The translations under genes and the position numbers were made by a program. From Ephemerocybe angulata (taxonomy: Eukaryota > Basidiomycota > Agaricomycetes > Agaricales > Psathyrellaceae): DNA of 64,000 nt. This document shows, one piece after another, positions 20,301 to 28,792 of this stretch (position 1 is its first letter; the number at the start of each line of letters is the position of its first letter). Where the stretch lies: positions 2,232,001-2,296,000 of the forward strand of contig JAACJK010000163.1 of assembly GCA_013368325.1 (NCBI GenBank). Direction: 5' to 3'. The notes beneath the pieces are model-generated. The model had not been told where the DNA came from. It searched no databases and worked only from the letters and a program-made list of their open reading frames with translations.

Positions 20301-23300
20301 GAGTAGGATCAATTGAAGGGTTATCAAGTAAAATGCATAAGCGCCGCCTTCTTATGTACCATGACAAACGCTTTCAAGTAGATCCTAATTTTCCTTTCAT
20401 TGCCTTTAGCCATGAACAGATGGGAGCTGTTTCTACATCTGGAAGGGTTGCGACCAACCGAGCAAACTTTGATGAAATAACCAATCGGTTACTCTCTGTC
20501 GATACAACTGTTCTTCAATCCCTGGCTACACGTATGGCTAATGGTGAAATTGTCAAGGCTGAAACCGATATGGAAAAGCAATGCAAAAATGTCGTTTCTG
20601 ATCTTGACTGCATAATGTCTAATGTGAAGGGTTCCATAACAGCTAAAAAAGGAATGCGTAATGAGGCTTGGTCTTTGGTGGCTAGTCATGGTAGTCCATC
20701 TTGGTATTTTACTATGGCACCTATTGATACTAAACATCCTTTGTGTATCTATTTTGCCTCTGATAACATTAAATTCACTCCAGATATTGGTCCAGAAAAA
20801 GAGAGATTGCTAAAAGTCTGCAAAAACCCCGTTGCTGCTGCACGATTCTTTCATTACATGGTTTTGATATTTATCCGAGATCTTATGGGAGTTGATATAG
20901 ATGGTCAAGGCATATTTGGAAATGTTTCAGCTTACTATGGCACTGTTGAGCAACAAGGGCGGTTAACATTGCATTTGCATATGCTTATTTGGCTTAAAGG
21001 TAATCTAAGCCCACAGCAAATGAGACATAAAATTATGAATGATTTGGTCTGGCAAAAAACAGTCGTGGAATGGCTTGAGTCCACGCACTGTGGAGAATTT
21101 GCAACTGGTTCACAATCTGAGGTTACTGCACGTGCTGATACAGCAGAACAAAGTGCACCATATGATGAAGTTGAAACCCTTCCAATTGCTCCACCTTCAG
21201 GAAAGTGTGACGGTACCATGCCTGATCAAGATGATCTATGTGACTGTAAATTCTGTAAATCAAAGCAAGGGTGGTGGTCATATTTTCTATACAGATTTGA
21301 TACCGTGTTTTTGCGATCTAATTTGCATTCATGTCAGCGATACATCAACCTAGATGGAACTACAAGCCGAAAAATGGTGTATCGAGCCTGTACTGATAAT
21401 ATATTCAAAAGATGTAGAGCGCGCTTTCCTAGACCTCTACATGCAGAGACCAAAGTTGATCCAACAACAGGAGCACTCATTATGAAGAAAGGTGAAGCTT
21501 GGGTCAATTATGTTAATCGTGTAGTCACATTTGTGTTGGGGTGCAATACTGATGTAACTAGCTTAATGTCTGGTACTGCGGTTAAGGCAGTCATTGTATA
21601 TATTACTGATTACATTACAAAGCAAGGGTTGAAAACACATGTTCTATATGATGCTATTCAATCAATTATATCCAAAAGCTCAGATATACTGGTCGGTGAT
21701 ATGAAAGCAAAAGAAAAAGCAAGGCGCTTGATGACCAGAATGGTCAATTCAATTTCTGCAAAGATGGAGCTAGGTGCTCCAATAATATCTCTATATCTGC
21801 TAGATAATCCTGATCATTACACTAGCCACACATTCAAACCCATGTATTGGAAGCAGTATATGTTCGAGGCTAGAAGAGCTTTTCCAACAGAGGCAGAAGA
21901 CGATGAATCTGATAAGATCATAATCATGAAGAAAGATGGAAAATATGTGGGCCTCTCATTTGTACATGACTATATCTTTCGCCCATCTGAAGTAGAGACT
22001 TTGTGTGTATATGAATTCATTCAACGATGTACTTCAATTGCTATACCGAAAGGTGATCAGGATAAATTGTCTAAAAACACATATAGATTTATGGAAGGAC
22101 ACCCTCTTTCAGAAACACATGCACTAAAAGTAAATTGTGGATTCGTTAATCACATAGTACCTAATATTTTGGGACCACCATTACCGAGATGTGATGTTGG
22201 TGACCAAGGTGACTATGCTGTAGCTATGCTCAGTCTTTTTAAGCCCTGGAGAAGTGGTATTGATCTGCGCACTGGATATAGCGGATGGCATGAGACATTC
22301 AGTAACTACCGCTTTCCTGATCGCTATGTTCAGATTATGGCAAATATTAATCTTAAATATGAGTGCTTAGATGCGAGAGATGATTACAGAGCACAGATGC
22401 ATCAGTCAAGTAGAATTTATGATGGACATCTCTCTGGGATCGACTTTGAGCAGTGTGACGATGGAATATTAGCCCCTGAATGGACAGTTGCACAAGAAGG
22501 CCTTGAGCTTGATGCTATTGAAAATGGGGCACTTAGTACTGCTGAACTTGAAAGACTTAAGAAGGTACAAGACATGACTTCTGTGTTACATGATATTGGG
22601 TGGGACCAAGCAGTTGCTAAAGATACGGCACAGATTAAAACAAAATATCCATCTAAGATGCCACCTTCACATTGGAAAGCACTTGTACAGAACAAACGTG
22701 TAGAGATTATGGATGCTCGAGCTATACAAATGCCTGCTACTAATGAAACTAAAAATGTCCTTGAGAAAAGGTCTAGACCAGATAGCAAAGTATTTGTTGC
22801 AGATAAGTCATACTTGCTCAAAAGCTTTTCAATTAATGAGGAGGAGCATCTAACATTTGTGAATAATAGTATAAAGCAATTTAGTCTCAATTACGAACAA
22901 GAAAAAGCTTTCCGCATTGTAGCCAATCATGCAGTTGATCCATACTCCGAGGTGCTACACATGTATATTGGAGGAATGGGTGGGACTGGCAAATCACAGG
23001 TATTAAAGGCCTTATCATACTTTTTTGGACTGCGCAAAGAGTCTTATAAGCTTATAGTTGTTGCACCTACTGGGAGTGCTGCAGCACTACTAGGTGGTAT
23101 GACCTACCATAGTGCATTTGGTATAAATGATAAAACTAGCAAGTCCAACTTAGCATCTGTCAAAGATCGACTAACTGGTGTTGAGTATGTCTTTTTTGAT
23201 GAAGTCTCTATGCTCAGCTGTCGTGATATTTACCGTATTAGTGAACGTTTATGCCATGCTCTTAATAATCCAGATGAAAGCTTTGGTGGACTTAACATGA

Positions 23301-25609
23301 TTTTAGTTGGTGATTTTGCTCAATTGCCTCCCGTTGTGGGTGGGGAAGCAACATCTCTATATGGACACATCAAGTACTCCTCAACTAACCCAAATAAGCA
23401 AAAGGAGTTGATTGGCCAATGCATATGGCATGAGTTTACAACTGTAGTTATGCTCAAAGAAAACATGCGGCAGGTAAAGCCAGGTGATGAGGCATTCCGT
23501 ACAATGTTAGAGAATATGCGGTACAAATCATGCACATGGGATGATATTCAGTTTTTGCGCTCACGCATTTCATCAAGTCTACCTGGTCGAACTTCAATCT
23601 GTAGTCCAGAATTTAGAAATGTCTCAGTTATCACCACTCGTAATCTCTTCAAAGATACAATGAATGATATTGGATCAAAGCGATTTGCTGCTGAATCAAA
23701 TCAGGAGCTCGTGTATTTTTATTCAGAAGATCATATATCTATAGAGTCTGGAGAATCATCTAGGCGTAGAGTCAAGGGCAAGAGTACTGCACATAATATA
23801 AATGAAGCTATGCAAAGAGACTTATGGTATCAGATTCCTTCTACTACTGACAAACATGTACCTGGAAGATTGGGTATATGCATCGGTATGCCCATTTTAA
23901 TACGTAATAATAGTGCAACTGAGCTGGGCATTACAAATGGGCAAGAAGGCTTTATTCATAGCTGGCAGTCTACAGTAGGCTCTAAAGGTCAACCTGTTCT
24001 TGAAACTGTCTTTGTACAATTGGTCAATCCACCATCAAAAATCAATCTGAGTGGATTACCAGAAAATGTTGTTCCTATACTACCAACGACTACACATCAG
24101 CTGCTCTGTTCACTTCGTGGTGGCACAAAAGTCTTAATTGACCGTACTCAAGTCGATATGTTACCCAATTTTGCAATGACTGACTTTGCTTCTCAAGGAA
24201 AGACAAGAGACTTTAATGTAGTTGATCTCCAAGCTTGCAGAACACATCACTCAATGTATACAGCATTATCACGTGGAACATGTGCAGAAGGAACATTATT
24301 GCTACGAGATTTTTCACCAAGTATTGTCATGAATGGCATATCAGGCAGGCAGCGCCAAGAATTCAGAGAGTTAGCATTACTTCATGAGATAACTGATATG
24401 CGGTACAAGGGTATACTGCCTGTCGAGATTTTTGGTATCCATAGAAAAGAATTGATTGCATCTTTCCGCAAGTGGAAAGGAGAGTGTTACGTGCCTCAGA
24501 GTATACATAGATCTCTGAGATGGGATAATGACAAGCCATGGACCGTAGATGACAACCCTCACATAGAATGGCAACTTATAAAAGAAGACCAAAAATGCAC
24601 CAAAAAGACTGATAGCTCAAAGAATATAGATCCTTTCAAGGCATTTGTACCTGCAGTAGGCTCAAATAAACTTAAGCGTAAGGCCATGGCTAATGATATT
24701 AGTGATGAAGATAGATTTAAAAAGCTCAAACTTGATGATACATACCGAGGATCTGCGGATGATGTCGATATGATGGATATACAGACTCAAGATATCTCTC
24801 CTCCTGGATCACAGTGGCAAAATAATAGTTGTGCTTATGACTCAATGCTTTGCATTCTGTATGCTATATGGATTACCAATCCCCATGAATGGTCTGCTTA
24901 TTTTGCATCAGTACAACTTCCAGAATCAACTGAGGCGCTATCAATTGGATTTGAGGAATATCGGGCAAAAAGAAACACCCTCGAAGCAGCACGTGAGAAT
25001 TGGAGGCAGAGTATGGCACACTTATCTCCAGATTTGTTTAGTCTGGGAAACTATACTAGTGTTATCAATCTGATCGACTATATGTTTGTATTTGAAAATC
25101 CAGTACACAAAATACTTCAAGTTTGTGATAATTGTGCTGAACCTAATAGAAGACGGGGTTATATGCATACAGCAAACCTCCAACTCAATGCAGATGATGA
25201 AGGGTCATCTATTCAAACATGGTTGAGTCCAGATTTATTTGCTAATATGCAAGAAGATTTGCAATGCCAAATTTGCAATGGGCGACTTCCATCTAGAGTA
25301 AGGCTATTAAGCAATACAAGTCACATTGTATGGGTTGCATTTGATAGACACGAGCACATGCAAATACCAACTTTGCTTAATATACCAACTGAAGGTGGAG
25401 AGGTACAAGAATATACATTAGCAGGTATAATATACTATGGAGGATTACATTTTACATCTCGGATAATCAAAGGAGACCAAGTCTGGTACCATGATGGCAT
25501 GATCAATGGTGGGCAAGCAGAGTATGAGGGTATAATATCTGCACTAGGTGACCTTAAGCATAAAGGGAACAAGAATGTGCAATCAGCTATCTATATTCCT
25601 AAGCTATAA
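17327..25609 (+). CDS. Helitron 2 Rep/Pif1 helicase with USP-like C-terminal domain
   Basis: This is the rolling-circle transposase of Helitron 2, 2,760 codons with no stop. The start is uncertain: the frame opens with ATG at 17327, but an ATG at 17696 (MVSSENTPTT) is an alternative, and a short intron before it is possible. Residues 120-365 are degenerate repeats around TRAS-VP-DA; residues 365-510 are the RVGS array. A DUF6570-like segment (NGLWLGNIPKELSELRYVER) lies near 765. The Rep domain has HLHML near 1217 and YITDYITK near 1424. Pif1 helicase: GGMGGTGKS near 1883, FFDEVSM near 1957. The tail has Cys box NNSCAYDS near 2500, CxxC pairs (CDNC, CQIC) and His box GGLHFTSR near 2704, the order seen in ubiquitin-specific proteases. 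From about 18,860 on the codons are strongly A/T-ending, unlike host genes and Helitron 1. All catalytic residues are kept, so activity is possible. Confidence 0.92.
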   Translation: MRQSCHVKSRLASLHHHRSPFAAPLDHLLQLLNMIQALSRFLAVVFLHRSGGGPLGIGGHALCGLAGSVFLLPRRPLPTAIVFNGLSTTSGTVLFTHVCVIKPSHSSIVLNQPPTNPTVGAAPMVSSENTPTTDPSLVPPSSVLSTPVPPAHMLAMELSTIPIATPSLTVSADTRTLIVPVDAPSLTEFSDTCASTVPIDARASSVSIDAHTSAAPISIRARASAAPICACAQPVPINAHPLTETSDTRASILPMNAHPLTDSADTRASTVPTGTRNSTGRIVACSHKVPCDCLSSAVPTGARSLYVSWVPPDLCLSCDDLTVSLYSCSCWPTSTCSLAVPPNPCASTISSNAVPVRAHSLTSTEVPRVGSKTTTPGFGSETIIPRVGSELITSSEAPQVGSEYILPRVGSTSILPRMGSTSILPNMGSTTFIPPRVGSTSILPSVRSESMLPRVGFEVLTSSEVPRVGSDDIALSDAAQVGSECIDMPLVGSNDIALSNTPRVVYGGGLAKAIPFSSSLDQYIISLHRSTSFSGYSLKYVSYGPAEKIVTTSDGVQDLVYANIPLSLLAPLLIITTARDVLLHHGIVLPARAKRADIDAALHAHQCNTCIEFAAGLELVPGKQMQANVRKNNFRAKNKEIPLEFIQEKVESAPFPPPPLTPDVEMEIAARACARFEPSEFEEAGCAVCGMLVPLKQLSKLKSIQGHLDILNRDGCAKRERKSDNEPVKEYNSPVIDNTCDKVCDDCRASLRKGDIPKYALANGLWLGNIPKELSELRYVERLLIAKVRHTVCWAKVSTGMRKMKANFVAFESPMPQIYERLPPPREDIEEVLAILFTGPTKPDHTTYKRTPFLVRRNHVARALKWLKLNHSDYANIDISQKNLDSYPEDVPPVTVEYIQKIGNKLAESTSTHDMDDEDGTEEGECPFTVHGITAQDIETVSVRKLKARAVHHLNNEGRFLNVGRLDLVSIWSNPQLYPQMFPWLFPYGLGGVGSIEGLSSKMHKRRLLMYHDKRFQVDPNFPFIAFSHEQMGAVSTSGRVATNRANFDEITNRLLSVDTTVLQSLATRMANGEIVKAETDMEKQCKNVVSDLDCIMSNVKGSITAKKGMRNEAWSLVASHGSPSWYFTMAPIDTKHPLCIYFASDNIKFTPDIGPEKERLLKVCKNPVAAARFFHYMVLIFIRDLMGVDIDGQGIFGNVSAYYGTVEQQGRLTLHLHMLIWLKGNLSPQQMRHKIMNDLVWQKTVVEWLESTHCGEFATGSQSEVTARADTAEQSAPYDEVETLPIAPPSGKCDGTMPDQDDLCDCKFCKSKQGWWSYFLYRFDTVFLRSNLHSCQRYINLDGTTSRKMVYRACTDNIFKRCRARFPRPLHAETKVDPTTGALIMKKGEAWVNYVNRVVTFVLGCNTDVTSLMSGTAVKAVIVYITDYITKQGLKTHVLYDAIQSIISKSSDILVGDMKAKEKARRLMTRMVNSISAKMELGAPIISLYLLDNPDHYTSHTFKPMYWKQYMFEARRAFPTEAEDDESDKIIIMKKDGKYVGLSFVHDYIFRPSEVETLCVYEFIQRCTSIAIPKGDQDKLSKNTYRFMEGHPLSETHALKVNCGFVNHIVPNILGPPLPRCDVGDQGDYAVAMLSLFKPWRSGIDLRTGYSGWHETFSNYRFPDRYVQIMANINLKYECLDARDDYRAQMHQSSRIYDGHLSGIDFEQCDDGILAPEWTVAQEGLELDAIENGALSTAELERLKKVQDMTSVLHDIGWDQAVAKDTAQIKTKYPSKMPPSHWKALVQNKRVEIMDARAIQMPATNETKNVLEKRSRPDSKVFVADKSYLLKSFSINEEEHLTFVNNSIKQFSLNYEQEKAFRIVANHAVDPYSEVLHMYIGGMGGTGKSQVLKALSYFFGLRKESYKLIVVAPTGSAAALLGGMTYHSAFGINDKTSKSNLASVKDRLTGVEYVFFDEVSMLSCRDIYRISERLCHALNNPDESFGGLNMILVGDFAQLPPVVGGEATSLYGHIKYSSTNPNKQKELIGQCIWHEFTTVVMLKENMRQVKPGDEAFRTMLENMRYKSCTWDDIQFLRSRISSSLPGRTSICSPEFRNVSVITTRNLFKDTMNDIGSKRFAAESNQELVYFYSEDHISIESGESSRRRVKGKSTAHNINEAMQRDLWYQIPSTTDKHVPGRLGICIGMPILIRNNSATELGITNGQEGFIHSWQSTVGSKGQPVLETVFVQLVNPPSKINLSGLPENVVPILPTTTHQLLCSLRGGTKVLIDRTQVDMLPNFAMTDFASQGKTRDFNVVDLQACRTHHSMYTALSRGTCAEGTLLLRDFSPSIVMNGISGRQRQEFRELALLHEITDMRYKGILPVEIFGIHRKELIASFRKWKGECYVPQSIHRSLRWDNDKPWTVDDNPHIEWQLIKEDQKCTKKTDSSKNIDPFKAFVPAVGSNKLKRKAMANDISDEDRFKKLKLDDTYRGSADDVDMMDIQTQDISPPGSQWQNNSCAYDSMLCILYAIWITNPHEWSAYFASVQLPESTEALSIGFEEYRAKRNTLEAARENWRQSMAHLSPDLFSLGNYTSVINLIDYMFVFENPVHKILQVCDNCAEPNRRRGYMHTANLQLNADDEGSSIQTWLSPDLFANMQEDLQCQICNGRLPSRVRLLSNTSHIVWVAFDRHEHMQIPTLLNIPTEGGEVQEYTLAGIIYYGGLHFTSRIIKGDQVWYHDGMINGGQAEYEGIISALGDLKHKGNKNVQSAIYIPKL
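18418..18850 (+). repeat. RVGS minisatellite with CCCC-GAGT-GGGG dyads
   Basis: About 13 degenerate units of 30-39 bp encode versions of PRVGSxxxLP. The core word CCCCGAGTGGGGTCT has dyad symmetry (CCCC/GGGG around GAGT), so each unit could form a small hairpin in single-stranded DNA or RNA. Unit length varies by whole codons, so the reading frame is kept. Confidence 0.75.
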
Positions 25610-25665
25610 AATGCATTACACAAAAAATAAGTTAGGTTATTGTAAATTAGAGTCAAAACCTGAAC

Positions 25666-25710
25666 ACGGACTCGTAACAAGCCGCGCATTGCGACGGCCA
25701 CTGCGCAAGT
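25666..25710 (+). repeat. Helitron 2 3' terminus: subterminal inverted repeat and hairpin
   Basis: ACGGACTCGTAAC (25666-25678) is the exact reverse complement of the 5' end. After AA follows the hairpin GCCGCGCATTGCGACGGC (25681-25698): stems GCCG/CGGC and CGCA/TGCG, one-base loop and one bulged A. The transposase frame restarts at 25711. Confidence 0.8.
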
Positions 25711-26340
25711 GCGTGGGAGGGGACATATGTCTTTAAGAACCATCGAGCGGTGTTTGGAGTTAGCGAATTTATATGGGGTGATTCTGCCTATCCGGTATGT
25801 GACAGTACTTCTGTGTGCCTAAGTGTGTGCTTAATATACCTACCCCAGATCCAAACATGGGTCGTTGCGCCGTACAAGAAGCCTGAGAGCAACAAGGAGG
25901 AGAACGCGACCTTTAACAACAAGGTATCACAACTCCGTATCCGCTCTGAGCATGCTATTGGCTACCTCAAAGGGCGCTTCCAATCTCTCAAAGGCCTACG
26001 GGTAAAAATCCGCAGCAAGCGAACCCACCAGCTTGCCGTGTACTGGATCATATGCTGTGTTGCAATCCACAACTTCGCCATGGAGTGCGAAGCAGAAGAA
26101 ACAGATGCCGGCAGCCACGATAGTGACGATGGATCAAACAGTGACTTTCTTAACGAGGGACTATCTGGTACCGAAGCACAGAGGCGAGCAGCTCGTCTGG
26201 CAGACGTGCAAGGGGCACCTGGTGGTGCTGCACGGTCAGTTACCTTGGCCGCCGGTAAGCAGCACCGAGAAGAACTCAAGACAGCCCTCTTTGAGTCAAA
26301 CAGCCGTTATCAGGAGAATGCATTTGGTTGGTTGGATTGA
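25711..26340 (+). pseudogene. PIF/Harbinger DDE transposase, 3' part
   Basis: This continues the protein broken at 14063. It starts at AWEGTYVFKNHRAVFG and the conserved WGDSAYP. An intron follows at 25795-25848, then VAPYKKP and the third catalytic residue, Glu, in RIRSEHAIGYLKGRF. The tail is acidic and Ser-rich, ending GWLD with TGA at 26338-26340. Splice borders and frame (28 codons before the intron) agree with the 5' part. It ends 54 bp from the stop of the convergent partner gene. The segment itself has no lesions. Confidence 0.88.
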
Positions 26341-26394
26341 GCTAGTACTTGTACCGTTCTAAACCTCTATCTAATAACATGTAATTGACTCTAA

Positions 26395-28441
26395 TCAGTT
26401 GTCATATCCCGAATTAAACATCATGTTACCATCAGAAGAAGGTAAGAAACTAGTAGAACCAACCGGCGCCGGCGAGGAAGACATATCAAGCATGTTGATT
26501 CCATGCCCGACTTGGAAGTCATCATCGAAATCCATCTTAGAAGTCGACGCGACGGGGAGAGTGCCCTGACGAACCTTTGCCATCTGAAGCTCGTGGCGCT
26601 GCTGCATGCGAGCAAGGCTGAGCTGGAGGCGCATATCGTACTTCATCTTCTTCTTCTGCAGACCAACCTCCTGCGACTTGACCTTCAACTTGATGAGCCC
26701 CTCTGCCTTGACCTTCTCTAGCTCGAGCTCCTTCAAGCGCGTCTTCTCCTCTGCTTCGACGACCGATGCAAACTCAGAGAGTTTGTTGTTGCCAGATCGA
26801 GTCTTCGATGGCCCACGAGCAGGCGACTTCTTCGGCGACTTCTTCGGCGACTTGATTCGAGCCTTGAGCGCAGCGCGAAGTGACTTTTTGGTGGGCGTCT
26901 TGAGGACAGGCTTGATGTCGAGGGTGTCGTCCTTCTTGTCCGTGCTAGCTTCACTACCCTCGTCTTCCACATCCTCTTCATCATCGTCTTCATCGAAGCC
27001 AGACCCTTCGTCATCGGAATCGGGAGCCTTGCGCTTACGGGTTCCAGTGCCGGCCTTCTCGTCATCGGATCCGTCGGTGTCCTCTGCTTTCTTCTCTTTC
27101 TCCGGCGGGGGGCTTCCTGCGATGAGAGCGACATTCGGAACAGTGGTGCTGTCACCGAGACCGATGGGAGTGAGGTTGGGGCGGTTGGCGTTAAGGGCCC
27201 TCATTTCCCAAAACCATGGGAACCCAGCGACGACTTCATCTAATAGATGTTAGCATAGGGAACGGTAGACCATAGTTAACAGACACTTACCTATCTTCGT
27301 CACGAACTTGCTCTTGGGATCAGACCGATCCACATCCGACTCCTTCATGATCCCTTCGCCGGTAGTGCCTAGGGCGGTAACACCAGCCTGCGTCGCTTTA
27401 ATAAGACTAAAAAAGAAACAAGCATATGAGCGGGGTATTGGACGATAGGTGAAGCTATGTTACCTTTTCATGCGGTTGTGAACCTTCTCAGTCCAAATCT
27501 TGAGGACCTTCGCCGCATGAGGACTGCCAGCTTGAATAGCAGGCTTAAAGGCGTCGCCGTAGACAGGGTGGTCGGTGAAGATCTCGATGGCGATGGCGGC
27601 ATGGTGGTCCACCTTCTTTTTACCACCACCAAGAGCGTACGAGACGTTGGAACCGCTGCCAGGGAAGAGGCCGTTTCGTATCTCGTCGTTATCCTTGATG
27701 AACGTAAGAATCGAGTCGGTGAGGTCGGCGTTGTTTTTCCAGCTGGGAGTGCCGGGTGTGAGTAGGGCGGTAGAGGTCGGCGTTGTTTTTCCAGCTGGGA
27801 GTGCCGGGTGTGAGTAGGGCGGTAACACCAGCCTGCGTCGCTTTAATAAGACTAAAAAAGAAACAAGCATATGAGCGGGGTATTGGACGATAGGTGAAGC
27901 TACGTTACCTTTTCATGCGGTTGTGAACCTTCTCAGTCCAAATCTTGAGGACCTTCGCCGCATGAGGACTGCCAGCTTGAATAGCAGGCTTAAAGGCGTC
28001 GCCGTAGACAGGGTGGTCGGTGAAGATCTCGATGGCGATGGCGGCATGGTGGTCCACCTTCTTTTTACCACCACCAAGAGCGTACGAGACGTTGGAACCG
28101 CTGCCAGGGAAGAGGCCGTTTCGTATCTCGTCGTTATCCTTGATGAACGTAAGAATCGAGTCGGTGAGGTCGGCGTTGTTTTTCCAGCTGGGAGTGCCGG
28201 GTGTGAGAACGCAATGGGACAAAGGGAATAGGGCTACGCACTCGCAAACAACTTCCTTAGCAGCATCCACAAGTGCGTCCGTCGCCTTGGTCTGCGCCTT
28301 TTGCAATTCCCGCTTCGTGGGTGGCTTGGGAAGGGGAATCACGTCAGACTTCTTCTTCCTCCCTTTTTTGGTTGCCTTGACGGGGCTTGGAGAAACTTCG
28401 GGCGTGACAGCCTTTTTCTTTTGACCCTTGCGACCTGGCAT
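26395..28441 (-). CDS. Harbinger partner protein, Myb/SANT-like DNA binding (exon duplicated)
   Basis: This is the second gene of the Harbinger element, likely the DNA-binding partner that helps the transposase find the element ends. The original structure on - is 28242-28441, one copy of the next exon (27909-28187 or 27464-27742), 27291-27406 and 26395-27239. The N-terminus is basic (KKGRKKK). The middle exon reads WKNNADLTDSILTFIKDN, GLFPGSGSN and FTDHPVYGDAF up to WTEKVHNRMK, a helical module common beside Agaricomycete Harbinger transposases. Then PWFWEMRALNANRPNLTPIG, an acidic stretch, SPKKSPKKSP repeats and a coiled coil (KELELEKVKAEGLIKLKVKS). A 445-bp tandem duplication repeats the middle exon, so a transcript is only in frame if one copy is skipped. 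The family call rests on context and recall. Confidence 0.6.
27371..28207. repeat. 445-bp tandem duplication inside the partner gene
   Basis: Copy 1 starts at 27371 and copy 2 at 27816, and they agree through about 392 bp with a single visible difference (TATGTTACC versus TACGTTACC). A 52-bp subrepeat beginning AGGTCGGCGTTG at 27722 and 27774 sits at the junction. Near-identity shows a recent event. Confidence 0.85.
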
Positions 28442-28599
28442 AGTAAAGGGAAGACGGTGAAGGAATGGGTGGACGGCGCAGGTGGTGGCGATCGCGCAAG
28501 AGAGCGTAGACGCGTTGATGAAAAAGGCTCATTGAGTACAAACAAAGTACAAACAAAACGATAGGGGCGTTGGATAGGAGTGGGACAGGGGAAGAGGGA

Positions 28600-28755
28600 G
28601 GGGAGGAGAACTCAGTTCTGGTGAATGCAGTTCGAGCGTAAAACCGGCTCTCGTGGCAGTTCAGAAACGAGGCAGTTCAGGTTGTTCACACGGTTCTGGG
28701 TCCCACAGAACTGAAATCAGAACTGGGATCAAAACTGGCGCGAACTGCCAGCTCT
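28600..28755 (-). repeat. Right end of Harbinger element with repeated AACTG motifs
   Basis: The 36-bp inverted repeat at 28720-28755 matches the left end. The 120 bp inside it contain about ten CAGTT/AACTG words in both orientations. AACNG is the core recognised by Myb-type domains, so these may be binding sites for the partner protein. Confidence 0.55.
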
Positions 28756-28792
28756 ACTAATATCAGTGATCGCCGGTCACAATGCGACACAA

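Larger units (their letters stand above)
14064..25710 (+). mobile_element. Helitron 2, complete 11.65-kb element inserted in the Harbinger transposase
   Basis: Both borders are read from the interrupted gene. The host reads GCAAGT up to 14063 and resumes after GCAAGT ending at 25710, with the transposase frame intact across the join (GSTHDAS then AWEGTYVF). The 5' end carries GTTACGAGTCCGT (14062-14074). Its exact reverse complement lies near the 3' end (25666-25678), followed by an 18-nt hairpin (25681-25698). A terminal 5' repeat paired with a subterminal 3' repeat plus hairpin is the asymmetric layout described for Helitron2/Helentron-type elements. The 6-bp GCAAGT is shared by both borders, so the exact cut cannot be placed within it. 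The classical A/T or T/T target and CTRR end are not seen. The element contains captured gene fragments (14.4-16.7 kb) and the large helicase ORF. Confidence 0.85.
11579..28755. mobile_element. PIF/Harbinger element with nested insertions
   Basis: The two ends are 36-bp inverted repeats (11579-11614 and 28720-28755) that differ at one position. Between them lie a DDE_Tnp_4 transposase on + and, convergent with it, a DNA-binding partner on -, the two-gene layout of PIF/Harbinger. Within it sit two MITEs (11772-12255, 12720-13193) and an 11,647-bp Helitron (14064-25710). Subtracting these leaves about 4.6 kb, a normal size for an autonomous Harbinger. I could not find a matching 3-bp target duplication outside the repeats, so the exact borders are not certain. 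Confidence 0.7.

Noticed and set aside
26606..27253. 215-codon + frame over the Harbinger partner gene
   Set aside because: It is Ser/Phe-rich antisense of an acidic, Lys-rich exon. The - frame has splice sites and a known module.
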